Of a stretch of 64,000 nucleotides of DNA, positions 26,526 to 37,156 are shown one piece after another. A program made the position numbers and the translations under genes. The notes under the pieces were generated by a model, which saw only the letters and a program-made list of their open reading frames with translations, did not search any database and had not been told where the DNA came from. The stretch is from Prauserella endophytica (GTDB lineage Bacteria > Actinomycetota > Actinomycetes > Mycobacteriales > Pseudonocardiaceae). The stretch spans positions 124,001-188,000 of the forward strand of contig NZ_SWMS01000012.1 in NCBI RefSeq assembly GCF_005146945.1, written 5' to 3'. How positions within the stretch are numbered: position 1 is the stretch's first letter; every line of letters starts with the position of its first letter.

Positions 26526-28014
26526 AATAGCGATGCCGCCTCCACAGCACGCTGCCCCAGGTCCACACCGTGTCGGCGAGGAAGACGTAGCACCAGATCC
26601 GGCTCACGTCGCGCAGCCAGTGCCCGGTGGAGTTCACGAACCAGTTGACGTCGTGCGGCCCGCCGAACACCGCCTCGACCGGCCAGCCGTAGCCGAGCAA
26701 CGCGAACACCGTCTGCGCGAGCACGAACACACCCACGTGCACGCACCAGTTGCGCAGGCCGGAGCCCTTGGACTCCTTGGATTCCTCGGGCTCCGGTTCC
26801 GGCTCCGGCTCTGGCTCCGGTTCCGGCTCCGGCTCCGGTTCCGGCTCCGGCTCGGCCGGGTACTCCACCACCCCGAGCGCACGCACCGCGGGTCGCACCA
26901 GCGCCGCGCCCGCCAGCAGCAGCGCCCCCGCGCCGATGCAGGCGATCTGCCACCCGCTGCCCGCCGAGTACAGCAGCCCCGCCGTGAACGTGCCGACGGT
27001 CGCACCCAGCAGCGTCGCGCTCTCGTAGATGCCCATCCCGCGCCCGAGGCTCACCCCCGCCGCCTCGGCCACTATCGACTGCTGCACCGGGATCGCCGCC
27101 GCGAACGCCACGGCCGAAAGCACCCACATCCCCGCGAGCACGAACGGGTTCGGCGCGAACGACAACCCCGCCGCGAACGCAGCGCTGCACACGAGAGCCA
27201 CCGACAGCACCCGTGTCCGGCCCATCCGGCGCACGATGCGGTGCAGGTAGTCGGGCAGCGTGCTGTAGACGATGAACCCCGGCAGGAACACCGCCGCGAT
27301 CTCCCCCAGTTCCAGCTGATGCCCACGCTGCAGGTGCAGCAACAACAGCAACGCCACGCCCGCCTCGGCCAGCGCCGTCAGCGCCACGAGCCCGAGTACC
27401 GGCCGCATGCGCCTGCCGAGCTCGGTGAGCTTCGGCGCCCGCTCCCCGGCTGCCGGGCGCCGCCCCGACGGCACCAGCAGCACCGCGGCGGCCACAGCGC
27501 AAGCGGCCGCGCCGAGCCAGAACACACCCCGGTAGTCGATGCGCGACACGAGCGTCATCGCGACGACGAACGCGATCCACGTACCGGCGCCCTCCGCGGC
27601 GAACAGCTTGCTGAACACCCCGCTGTCGTCGGCGAGGCCCTCGCCGACCCGCGCTCGCAACGCGACCCAGAACAGCGCTCCGCCCGCGCCACCGAGCACG
27701 GCCGCCCCGAACGCCGGGCCGATTCCCGGCGTCACCGCGTACCCGGCGAACGACAGTCCATAGAGGACGGCACCGAGCGCGGCGAGCCTGCCGCGGTCGA
27801 ACCGGTCGGCCAGCACCCCCGAGACCGGCCGCACCAGGAGCGACACGAGCGTCTCGAGCGCGGTCAGCGCACCGACCTGCGCCGGCGTCGCCCCGAGCGC
27901 GCTGCCGGCCCACAGCGGCAGGAAGAAGTCGAGCACCTCCACCGGCCCACGCGCGAGCGCCGCCGCGAGCTCGTTCTGTCCCCTGCGCCGCTTCGCGGCC
28001 TCGGTCGCCACCAT
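26524..28014 (-). CDS. MFS-like transporter with Glu-Pro linker and extra C-terminal domain
   Basis: 496 residues from ATG 28014, preceded by AAGGGGGG. Residues 1-385 look like a major facilitator (GVLADRFDRGRLAALGAV is motif A). Then comes a linker of about eleven Glu-Pro pairs and a Lys/Ser/Glu-rich tail, and finally about 80 residues (LRNWCVHVGVFVLAQTVF.. to WRRHRY) with two further hydrophobic segments. The C-terminal part is not a standard MFS element; a stop placed before it is absent, so it is one protein. Substrate unknown. Confidence 0.8.
   Translation of the reverse strand: MVATEAAKRRRGQNELAAALARGPVEVLDFFLPLWAGSALGATPAQVGALTALETLVSLLVRPVSGVLADRFDRGRLAALGAVLYGLSFAGYAVTPGIGPAFGAAVLGGAGGALFWVALRARVGEGLADDSGVFSKLFAAEGAGTWIAFVVAMTLVSRIDYRGVFWLGAAACAVAAAVLLVPSGRRPAAGERAPKLTELGRRMRPVLGLVALTALAEAGVALLLLLHLQRGHQLELGEIAAVFLPGFIVYSTLPDYLHRIVRRMGRTRVLSVALVCSAAFAAGLSFAPNPFVLAGMWVLSAVAFAAAIPVQQSIVAEAAGVSLGRGMGIYESATLLGATVGTFTAGLLYSAGSGWQIACIGAGALLLAGAALVRPAVRALGVVEYPAEPEPEPEPEPEPEPEPEPEPEPEESKESKGSGLRNWCVHVGVFVLAQTVFALLGYGWPVEAVFGGPHDVNWFVNSTGHWLRDVSRIWCYVFLADTVWTWGSVLWRRHRY
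26788..26853. repeat. hexanucleotide tandem repeat encoding (Glu-Pro)n
   Basis: Eleven 6-bp units of the type CGGCTC/CGGTTC (plus-strand reading) occupy 66 bp inside the MFS gene. Units are not identical, but slippage by whole units would keep the frame and only alter linker length. Confidence 0.85.
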
Positions 28015-28128
28015 CAGACCCCCCTTCCCGACAGCGAGCGTAGAAACGGACCCGACGCGTTGCGTCATCCTTTCGACGGACACCCGGTTCCACCGCCCGG
28101 TCGTCCCGCCGTCCCAGCGGAAGCGGCC

Positions 28129-28977
28129 ATGATCGAGAACGTGAACGCGGTTGAGGTGCACGGGCTGCGCAAGGACTACGCCGGCGTGAGCGCCGTGGCG
28201 GGGATCGACCTCGACATCAGGCGGGGCGAGATCTTCGCCCTGCTCGGCCCCAACGGCGCGGGCAAGACCACCACGGTGGAGATCCTCGAGGGGCATCGAA
28301 GGAGGACCAGCGGGGAGGTCCGTGTGCTCGGCGAGGATCCCGGCCGCGCTGGAGGGGCGTGGCGGGCGCGGATCGGCATCGTGCTGCAGACAGCCTCCGA
28401 CGCGGCCGAGCTGACCGTCGCGGAGAGCCTGCGGCACTTCGCCGGGTACTACCCGCACCCGCGCGACCCCGGCGAAGTCGTGCACCTCGTCGGACTGGAG
28501 GAGAAGGCGGGCTCGCGCATCCGCACGCTGTCCGGCGGTCAGCGCCGCAGGCTTGACGTGGCGCTCGGCATCATCGGCAGGCCGGAGTTGCTGTTCCTCG
28601 ACGAACCGACCACCGGCTTCGACCCCGAGGTCCGGCGCCGGTTCTGGGCGCTGATCGAGCGGCTCGCCGCCGACGGCACCACGATCCTGCTCACCACGCA
28701 CTACCTCGACGAGGCCGAGGCGCTCGCCGACCGCGTCGCGGTGCTCGCGGGCGGGCGCGTGGTAGCCGAGGGCACTCCGGCCACGCTCGGCGGGAGGGCC
28801 GAGGCGGAGGCCGTCGTCCGCTGGACCGACGCCGAGGGCGTGCACGAACGGCGCACGCAGCGGCCGACCACGCTCGTCAACGAGCTCTCCGCTGGGGGTG
28901 GGGAGCTCGCCGGGCTGACGATCACGCGGCCGAGCCTGGAGGACACCTACCTGGAGCTGATCGGGGAGCGCTCATGA
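28129..28977 (+). CDS. ABC exporter ATP-binding protein
   Basis: 282 residues from ATG 28129. Walker A GPNGAGKTTT, signature LSGGQRRRLDV, Walker B LLFLDEPTTGFDP and H-loop TTHYLDEAE are all intact. It overlaps the permease gene by 4 bp (ATGA). Together with the permease, histidine kinase and response regulator it forms a four-gene operon, the arrangement typical of drug- or envelope-stress-responsive exporters. Confidence 0.92.
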   Translation: MIENVNAVEVHGLRKDYAGVSAVAGIDLDIRRGEIFALLGPNGAGKTTTVEILEGHRRRTSGEVRVLGEDPGRAGGAWRARIGIVLQTASDAAELTVAESLRHFAGYYPHPRDPGEVVHLVGLEEKAGSRIRTLSGGQRRRLDVALGIIGRPELLFLDEPTTGFDPEVRRRFWALIERLAADGTTILLTTHYLDEAEALADRVAVLAGGRVVAEGTPATLGGRAEAEAVVRWTDAEGVHERRTQRPTTLVNELSAGGGELAGLTITRPSLEDTYLELIGERS

Positions 28978-29786
28978 CCGCGGTGACCGCTCGCGGCGCC
29001 CTCGCCATCGGGCTCGCGCGAGGCGCCGTGGAGCTCAGGCAGTTCTTCCGGCAGAAGGAGACCGTGGTCTTCACGTTCTCGCTGCCCGTGCTGCTGCTGG
29101 TGCTGCTCGGGTCGGTGTTCGGGGACGTCTACCCCGAGACCGGTCTGCCAGCGAGCCAGCTCTTCGCCGCGGGCATGATCGGCGCGGGGATCATCTCCAC
29201 GTCGTTCGTGAGCATGGGCATCGGTGTCGCGCTCGACCGCGAGGACGGCACGCTGAAACGCCTGCGCGGCACGCCGATGCCCGCGCTGTCGTACTTCCTC
29301 GGCAAGATGGTCCTGGTCGCGGTGTCGAGCCTCGCGCAGGCGGCCCTCATGCTGGCGATAGCCGTGTGGTTGTTCGACCTCACGCTGCCCACGGCGCCGG
29401 GGAAGTGGCTGACCTTCGCGTGGATCTTCGTGCTCGGGGTCACCGGCTGCGCCGCGCTGGGCGTGGCGGCCAGCTCGCTGGCTCGCTCGGTGAACGGCGC
29501 CGCCGCCGGGATGAACATCGTCTACCTCGCGCTGCAGTTCATCTCGGGCGTTTTCATCACGCCCGTGTCGGCCCTGCCCGCGGCTATGGTGAGCGTGTCG
29601 TCGTTCTTCCCGGTCAAGTGGATGTGCCAGGGCCTGCGCTCGGTGTTCCTGCCGGAGGAGGCGGCCCGATACGAGATGGCGGGGCAATGGGAACTCGGAC
29701 TGACGGCGCTGGTGCTGGGCGCCTGGTGCGTGGCGGGGCTGCTGCTGTGCCGGCTGGTGTTCCGGTGGACCAACCGCCGCGAGTAG
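28974..29786 (+). CDS. ABC-2 type permease
   Basis: 270 residues with six hydrophobic segments. It has the ABC-2 motif GVALDREDGTLKRLRGTPM between helices 2 and 3. It partners with the ATPase at 28129. The kinase gene follows after about 26 bp. Confidence 0.9.
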   Translation: MTAVTARGALAIGLARGAVELRQFFRQKETVVFTFSLPVLLLVLLGSVFGDVYPETGLPASQLFAAGMIGAGIISTSFVSMGIGVALDREDGTLKRLRGTPMPALSYFLGKMVLVAVSSLAQAALMLAIAVWLFDLTLPTAPGKWLTFAWIFVLGVTGCAALGVAASSLARSVNGAAAGMNIVYLALQFISGVFITPVSALPAAMVSVSSFFPVKWMCQGLRSVFLPEEAARYEMAGQWELGLTALVLGAWCVAGLLLCRLVFRWTNRRE

Positions 29787-29812
29787 GCTTCGAGGCGCTG
29801 GTCACCCGCGGG

Positions 29813-30958
29813 ATGCTGCGGTACTGGGAGCTGTTCTACCTCCTGGTCTACACCGGCGCGATCGTCACCGTGTGGGTGCAGCGCGACGACCCCACGTGGG
29901 CCAAGGGGGCTTCGACCGCGCTGCTCGTCGCGCTGGGTGCCTGGTACCTCGGGCACCGGCCGCACCACGACGGCCATCCCGAGCTGCCCGCCGGTGTCGC
30001 GCTGCGCTGGCTCGCCGGTGAGCTCGTGCTGTTCCTCGGGGCCATCGCGTTCGTCGGCGACGCGGCCTGGGTGACGCCAGCCGTGATCTCGCAGACGTTC
30101 TGGCTGCTGCCGCCGCGCTTCGCGGCGCCGGCCGTGGTGGCGTTCAGCTTCGCGCCCGTGGCGCGCGACGGGCTGCTCAGCGACGACTCCTTCGGCACGG
30201 TGGTGCGTGAGCTCGGCCCGTCGGCGGCGGTGTTCTGCGTGATGGGCCTGCTGCTCGGCTACATCATCACCAAGCTGGGAGAGCAGAACGAGCGGCAGGC
30301 GCAGCTGATCGCCTCGCTCGAGGCAAGCCGCGCCGAGGTGGCCCGGCTCTCGCACGAGGCGGGCACCTCGGCCGAACGCGACCGGCTGGCCAGGGAGATC
30401 CACGACACGCTCGCGCAGGGGTTCACCAGCATCGTCGCGCTCACCCAGGCCGCCGAGTCCGAACTGGACACCGACCCGCCCGCCGCGCGCAGGCACCTCG
30501 AACTGGCCACCACGACGGCGAGGGAGAACCTCGCCGAGGCCCGCGCGATGGTCACGGCGCTCACCCCGTCGGCCCTGCATGCCGGTTCGCTCACCGACGC
30601 CGTCCGCCGCCAGGTGGAGCGTTTCGGCGAGGAGACCGGCATGGGCACGGCATGTGAGATCGAACCGCTGCCTCGCCTGGTCACCGCCGTGGAGGTGGTG
30701 CTCCTGCGCGCGACACAGGAGGCGCTCGCGAACGTGCGCAAGCACGCGGACGCCACGGCGGTGACGGTTCGTTTGTCCACTACGGACTCTGGTGTCCGGC
30801 TGGCGGTCACCGACGACGGCGCGGGGTTCCGGCAGGGAGCGGCCGAGGGCTTCGGGCTGCGCGGCATGCGGGCGCGGGCAGAGGACGCGGGCGGCACCCT
30901 GAGCATCCACACCGGACGCGGGGAGGGGACCACGGTGGAGCTGGAGGTACCCGCGTGA
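29813..30958 (+). CDS. sensor histidine kinase (HisKA_3, NarL-type)
   Basis: 381 residues from ATG 29813. The N-terminal part has about five membrane segments (residues 5-155). The dimerisation domain has the phospho-acceptor His197 in RLAREIHDTLAQG, and a C-terminal HATPase has NVRKHA (N box), DDGAGF and GFGLRGMRAR. The kinase resembles DesK-type sensors that read membrane state. It overlaps the response regulator by 4 bp. It probably controls the adjacent exporter. Confidence 0.9.
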   Translation: MLRYWELFYLLVYTGAIVTVWVQRDDPTWAKGASTALLVALGAWYLGHRPHHDGHPELPAGVALRWLAGELVLFLGAIAFVGDAAWVTPAVISQTFWLLPPRFAAPAVVAFSFAPVARDGLLSDDSFGTVVRELGPSAAVFCVMGLLLGYIITKLGEQNERQAQLIASLEASRAEVARLSHEAGTSAERDRLAREIHDTLAQGFTSIVALTQAAESELDTDPPAARRHLELATTTARENLAEARAMVTALTPSALHAGSLTDAVRRQVERFGEETGMGTACEIEPLPRLVTAVEVVLLRATQEALANVRKHADATAVTVRLSTTDSGVRLAVTDDGAGFRQGAAEGFGLRGMRARAEDAGGTLSIHTGRGEGTTVELEVPA

Positions 30959-31575
30959 TCCGGATCGTGCTGGTGGACGACCACCCGGTGGTCCGTGAGG
31001 GCCTGCGCGGGATGCTGGAGGCGGAGGCCGATCTCACCGTGGTGGGCGAGGCGAGCTCCGGCGACGAGGCCGTCGCGCTCGACCGCGTCAAGGAACCCGA
31101 CGTGATCCTCATGGACCTGCGCATGCCGGGGCTCGACGGGGTCGGCGCGATCAGGGCGATCCTCGCGACCACGCCGGGGCGACGGATCGTGGTGCTCACG
31201 ACCTACGAGACCGACGCCGACATCCTGCGTGCCGTGGAGGCCGGGGCGGCGGGCTACCTGCTCAAGGACGCCTCGCGCACCGAGCTCGCGGAGGCGGTAA
31301 GGGCGGCGGCGCGAGGCGAGACCGTGCTGGCGCCGTCGGTGGCGGGACGGCTGATGAACCAGGTGCGCGCTCCCGCCGCCCAGCCCCTGTCCCCGCGTGA
31401 GCAGGAGGTGCTGCGACTGGTCGCGAAGGGCGGCACCAACGCCGACATCGGCAGGGCGCTGCACATCAGCGAGGCCACCGTGAAGACGCATCTGCTGCGG
31501 GTGTTCAACAAGCTCGACGTGTCCGACCGGACCGCCGCGGTGACCACCGCGATGGAACGGGGCCTGCTCACCTAG
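30955..31575 (+). CDS. NarL/LuxR-type response regulator
   Basis: 206 residues. The receiver domain has acidic pocket D8-D9, phospho-acceptor Asp54 (ILMDLRMPG) and Lys in YLLKDASR. The C-terminal LuxR HTH (LSPREQEVLRLVAKGGTNADIG) binds DNA. Starts by GTGA overlap with the kinase stop. A cognate pair with 29813. Confidence 0.93.
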   Translation: MIRIVLVDDHPVVREGLRGMLEAEADLTVVGEASSGDEAVALDRVKEPDVILMDLRMPGLDGVGAIRAILATTPGRRIVVLTTYETDADILRAVEAGAAGYLLKDASRTELAEAVRAAARGETVLAPSVAGRLMNQVRAPAAQPLSPREQEVLRLVAKGGTNADIGRALHISEATVKTHLLRVFNKLDVSDRTAAVTTAMERGLLT

Positions 31576-31589
31576 CCGCCCACCCAACC

Positions 31590-31612
31590 GCAGTGAAGGT
31601 GGCCTTCACTGC
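31590..31612. repeat. palindromic 3'-end repeat, single half unit, copy 6
   Basis: One hairpin only: GCAGTGAAGG-TGG-CCTTCACTGC. It lies 14 bp after the response-regulator stop and 12 bp before the next start, so it acts as a minimal version of the family at a tandem gene boundary. Confidence 0.88.
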
Positions 31613-31624
31613 GGGCTGGCTAAC

Positions 31625-32983
31625 ATGGCCGCCATGCTCCCTACCACCGAACTCGTCCTCCTCCGCCGGATCGCGACCGAGCAGGTGAGCGGCCGCGCAC
31701 CGTCGCTGGCCGCCGCGGTGGTCCGGGACGGCGAGATCGTGTGGTCGGGCGCGCGTGGCGCCGTCGACGGAACGCCGCCCGACAACGCGACGCAGTACCG
31801 CATCGGCTCGATCACCAAGTCGCTCGTCGCCACCGTGGTGCTCCGGCTGCGCGACGAGGGCAGGCTCGACCTCGCCGACCCGCTCGACAAGCACGTGCCC
31901 GGCACGAGCTTCGGCGGGTCGACCATCGCCCAGCTGCTCTCGCACACCAGCGGACTCACCTCCGAGTCGCCCGGCGCGTGGTGGGAGCGCTCGCCCGGCG
32001 GCACGTGGACCGACCTGAGCGCGAGCCTCACTGCGGAGGAGGTCAAACACCGGCCCGGCCGCCGATTCCACTACTCCAACGTCGGGTACGGCACGCTCGG
32101 CGAGCTGGTCGCCAGGCTGCGCGGCACGAGCTGGCTCGACGCGCTACGCGCCGAGGTGCTCGAACCGCTCGGCATGACCAACACGACGGCGGCCCCCAGC
32201 GGCAGGCACGCGGAGGGCTGCGCGGTGCACCCCTTCGCCGACGTCGTGCTGCCCGAGCCCGCGTACGACGCCGGGGCCATGGCGCCGGCGGGACAGCTGT
32301 GGTCGTGTCTCGACGACCTCGCGAGCTTCACGGCGTTCGTCGGCGGACGCACCGGCGACGTGCTGAGCCAGGACACCGTGGCCGAGATGCGCGAGGTGGC
32401 GACGGTCGACGACGGCGACGTGTGGAACGCGGGCTACGGACTCGGCCTCCAGCTCGTCCGCGTGAACGGCAAGCGGCTGGCCGGGCACACCGGGTCGATG
32501 CCCGGCTTCCTGGCGTGCACGCTGATCGACCCGGCCACCCAGACCGGCGCGGTCGCCTTCGCCAACACCACCGCGGGCGTCGGCATCCTCTCCCTCGTCA
32601 CCGACCTCATCTCGATCGCCGACGACTACGAGCCGCCGTTGCCCGCCGAGTGGAAGCCCGCCGACATCGACCGCTCGCTGCTGCCGCTCACCGGGCTCTG
32701 GCACTGGGGCCCGGCGCCGTACCACTTGCGTGTGCTGGGCAACGGCTGGCTCGACCTGGTACCGGCGACCGGCGCGGGCCGCGCCTCGCGGTTCCGGCCG
32801 CTCGGCGAGGACCGCTGGCTCGGCCTCGACGGCTACTACGCGGGCGAGACCCTCACGGTCGGCAGGGCCTCCGACGGCACGCCGACCCACCTCGACCTGG
32901 CGACGTTCGTGTTCACGCGCACCCCATACGACCCATCGGCACCGGTGCCCGGCGGCGTGGACGAGGCCGGCTGGCGGGCGTGA
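31625..32983 (+). CDS. beta-lactamase-family serine hydrolase (class C/esterase type)
   Basis: 452 residues. Catalytic SxxK is S62-I-T-K65, YxN is Y150-S-N, and the third motif is HTG in GHTGSMPG. No signal peptide is evident, so it is probably a cytosolic esterase or D-aminopeptidase-like enzyme rather than a secreted beta-lactamase. A C-terminal domain of about 120 residues (from LPLTGLWHWGP) is a lipocalin-like extension often seen in this family. Start ATG 31625 or 31634. Confidence 0.85.
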   Translation: MAAMLPTTELVLLRRIATEQVSGRAPSLAAAVVRDGEIVWSGARGAVDGTPPDNATQYRIGSITKSLVATVVLRLRDEGRLDLADPLDKHVPGTSFGGSTIAQLLSHTSGLTSESPGAWWERSPGGTWTDLSASLTAEEVKHRPGRRFHYSNVGYGTLGELVARLRGTSWLDALRAEVLEPLGMTNTTAAPSGRHAEGCAVHPFADVVLPEPAYDAGAMAPAGQLWSCLDDLASFTAFVGGRTGDVLSQDTVAEMREVATVDDGDVWNAGYGLGLQLVRVNGKRLAGHTGSMPGFLACTLIDPATQTGAVAFANTTAGVGILSLVTDLISIADDYEPPLPAEWKPADIDRSLLPLTGLWHWGPAPYHLRVLGNGWLDLVPATGAGRASRFRPLGEDRWLGLDGYYAGETLTVGRASDGTPTHLDLATFVFTRTPYDPSAPVPGGVDEAGWRA

Positions 32984-34126
<1,143 letters not shown>

Positions 34127-34137
34127 GCGATCCCCTT

Positions 34138-34190
34138 GCAGTGAAGGCCACCATCCCTGCGGTCAACGCAGTGAAGGTGGCCTTCACTGC
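34138..34190. repeat. palindromic 3'-end repeat, copy 7
   Basis: 53-bp short form; the first unit is degenerate (GCAGTGAAGG-CCA-CCATCCCTGC), the spacer is GGTCAAC and the second unit is perfect. It follows the serC stop by 11 bp. Confidence 0.88.
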
Positions 34191-34323
34191 GTCTGTGGGC
34201 CTTTCGCCGGGCCGGAAATCACTGAGATGGATGTGCGCGGGACTCGGCGCGCCTCGCCGGTCAAGGCGACGCGCCGTTCTACCGTGGACACCTATCACGG
34301 TGAACGCGCTATGGGAGGCGGGA

Positions 34324-35181
34324 ATGCGAACGCTACGGGTGGTGGGGCTACACGAGGACGGTAAGTCCATCGTGTGCGAAGACCCGGCACGCCGCGAGCG
34401 TTTCCTGCTGCCTGCGGACGAACGGCTGCGCGCGGCCGCCCGCGGCGACATCACCCGCCTCGGCCAGATCGAGATCGAGCTGGAGAGCCACATGCGACCA
34501 CGCGAAATTCAGGCCCGGATCAGGGCGGGCGAGTCGGTGGAGCAGGTCGCCAGCACCGCCGGAGTGCCGCTCCAGCGCGTCGAGCGCTTCGCCTACCCGG
34601 TGCTGCTGGAGCGATCCCGCACCGCCGAACTCGCTCAGCAGGCACACCCCGTGCGCGAGGACGGCCCCGACGTGCAGACGCTCGGCGAGGTCGTCGCGTA
34701 CTCCTTCGGCGTGCGCGGGCAGGACTACTCACAGGCGACGTGGGATTCGTGGCGCGGCGACGACGGCAGGTGGGTCGTCGGGCTGCAGTGGATGGCGGGC
34801 CGGTCGGAGAACCGGGCGCACTGGGCGTTCTCCCCCGGCGCGCACGGCGGCACGGTGACCGCGATCGACGAGCTCGCCGAGGCACTCCTGGACCCGAACT
34901 CCTACCGCGTGCCGAGGGCCGTGGACCGGCCGGACGACGACGAGCAGCCCACGCTCGACTACCGGGCGGACGCGGGGGCGAAGGTCATCGAGGCGCCGAT
35001 CCCGGAGCCGAGCGACGACGACACCACGGAGATGCCGCGCGTCGCGGCCGAGGACCCGGACGCGCTGCTGCCGGAACCCGAGCCGCAGGCCCGCCCGGCG
35101 AAGCCGAAGCGGAAGAAGAACCACCCCGCGGTGCCTGCGTGGGAGGACGTCCTGCTCGGCGTCCGCAGCCAGCGGGGGTAA
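34324..35181 (+). CDS. sepH: septation protein SepH (DUF3071)
   Basis: 285 residues from ATG 34324. The N-terminus MRTLRVVGLHEDGKSIVCED and the HTH-like segment RPREIQARIRAGESVEQVASTAGVPLQRVERFAYPV are typical of SepH, an actinobacterial FtsZ-assembly activator. The C-terminus is acidic and Pro-rich, then basic (PKRKKNHPAVPAWEDVLLGVR), matching the conserved end. Adjacent to serC as in mycobacteria. Confidence 0.92.
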   Translation: MRTLRVVGLHEDGKSIVCEDPARRERFLLPADERLRAAARGDITRLGQIEIELESHMRPREIQARIRAGESVEQVASTAGVPLQRVERFAYPVLLERSRTAELAQQAHPVREDGPDVQTLGEVVAYSFGVRGQDYSQATWDSWRGDDGRWVVGLQWMAGRSENRAHWAFSPGAHGGTVTAIDELAEALLDPNSYRVPRAVDRPDDDEQPTLDYRADAGAKVIEAPIPEPSDDDTTEMPRVAAEDPDALLPEPEPQARPAKPKRKKNHPAVPAWEDVLLGVRSQRG

Positions 35182-35195
35182 CGACGCCAAAAGCA

Positions 35196-35243
35196 CCCAA
35201 GGCCACCTTTGTCGCGCTGAACGCAACAAAGGTGGCCTTGGGG
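35196..35243. repeat. palindromic 3'-end repeat, variant class, copy 8
   Basis: Perfect 17-bp arms CCCAAGGCCACCTTTGT (35196-35212) and its complement (35226-35242) around CGCGCTGAACGCA. Same class as copy 3. It lies between the convergent sepH and sulfosugar-synthase genes. Confidence 0.88.
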
Positions 35244-35255
35244 AGCTTCAGGCGA

Positions 35256-36431
<1,176 letters not shown>

Positions 36432-36578
36432 TTACCTGACCGTGTACCGGATTTGATCTCCGGCACCCCCGGTCTCTTGTCCGGTCCACCTTGTCTTAAT
36501 AACGGGCTGACATCAACCCGCGGTAAGAATAAGGACGCTGTTGCCACCACCCGAAAGGCGGTTGGCACAATGGGGTGT

Positions 36579-37070
36579 GTGAGCACCGTAACCGCAACCG
36601 CGCCCAAGCCGCCGCAGCCGCACGCTGGCCAGCCGCGGTTCTTCGCTCGCCTGGTCAGGGCGGGTGCCAGCTCCGTGCTGGCCACCGCGGCCAGCCAAGT
36701 CACCCTGATCGGACTGCTGTGGTGGGGCGCGAGCCCGACGGCCGCGAGCGCGGTCGCCTTCGTGGCGGGCGCGATCCCCAACTGGTTCGTCGCACGGCGC
36801 TGGGCCTGGGGACGCAAGGGCAAGCCCGACTTCAAGCGGGAACTGCTGCCCTACCTGGTCGTGATCGGCCTCGGCGCGGTCGCCTCGGTCGGCCTCACCA
36901 CGATCGCCGGCATGATCACCGAACCGCTCGAGATCTCCGGCTTCACCCGCATCGTCGTGCTCGACGTCGCCTACCTGAGCAGCTACGCGATCGTCTTCGC
37001 GTTCAAGTTCGCGCTGCTCGACCGGCTCGTCTACCACCGCGGCAATGTCCCAGCGACCGCGTCGCAGTAA
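36579..37070 (+). CDS. GtrA-family polyprenol-sugar flippase-like membrane protein
   Basis: About 163 residues with four membrane segments, including the GtrA pattern AIPNWFVARRWAWGRKGKP after helix 2. GtrA proteins are thought to flip polyprenyl-phosphate-linked sugars across the membrane. GTG 36579 is preferred; CACAAT at 36566-36571 could be its -10 box, with TTGCCA at 36541, giving a leaderless mRNA. ATG 36570 is the alternative. It is divergent from the sulfosugar synthase, and convergent with the glycosyltransferase fusion that would make and use the lipid-linked sugar. Confidence 0.82.
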   Translation: MSTVTATAPKPPQPHAGQPRFFARLVRAGASSVLATAASQVTLIGLLWWGASPTAASAVAFVAGAIPNWFVARRWAWGRKGKPDFKRELLPYLVVIGLGAVASVGLTTIAGMITEPLEISGFTRIVVLDVAYLSSYAIVFAFKFALLDRLVYHRGNVPATASQ

Positions 37071-37090
37071 AAAGCGCCTCAGTTCAACGA

Positions 37091-37129
37091 GAACGGCCCC
37101 AGGCTCCAATCCGGAGCCTGGGGCCGTTC
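37091..37129. terminator. 17-bp stem terminator between GtrA and glycosyltransferase genes
   Basis: Stem GAACGGCCCCAGGCTCC (37091-37107) with its exact complement (37113-37129), loop AATCC, followed by TTCTTGTT. The run of T on the plus strand makes it a classic intrinsic terminator for gtrA. It also serves the convergent gene. Confidence 0.9.
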
Positions 37130-37156
37130 TTCTTGTTACGTCTGCGAGCGGGACGC

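Noticed and set aside
24979-28100. Long plus-strand open frame before the ABC ATPase
   Set aside because: It is the antisense of the EphD-like and MFS genes. Only the part from ATG 28129 onward encodes the ABC ATPase.
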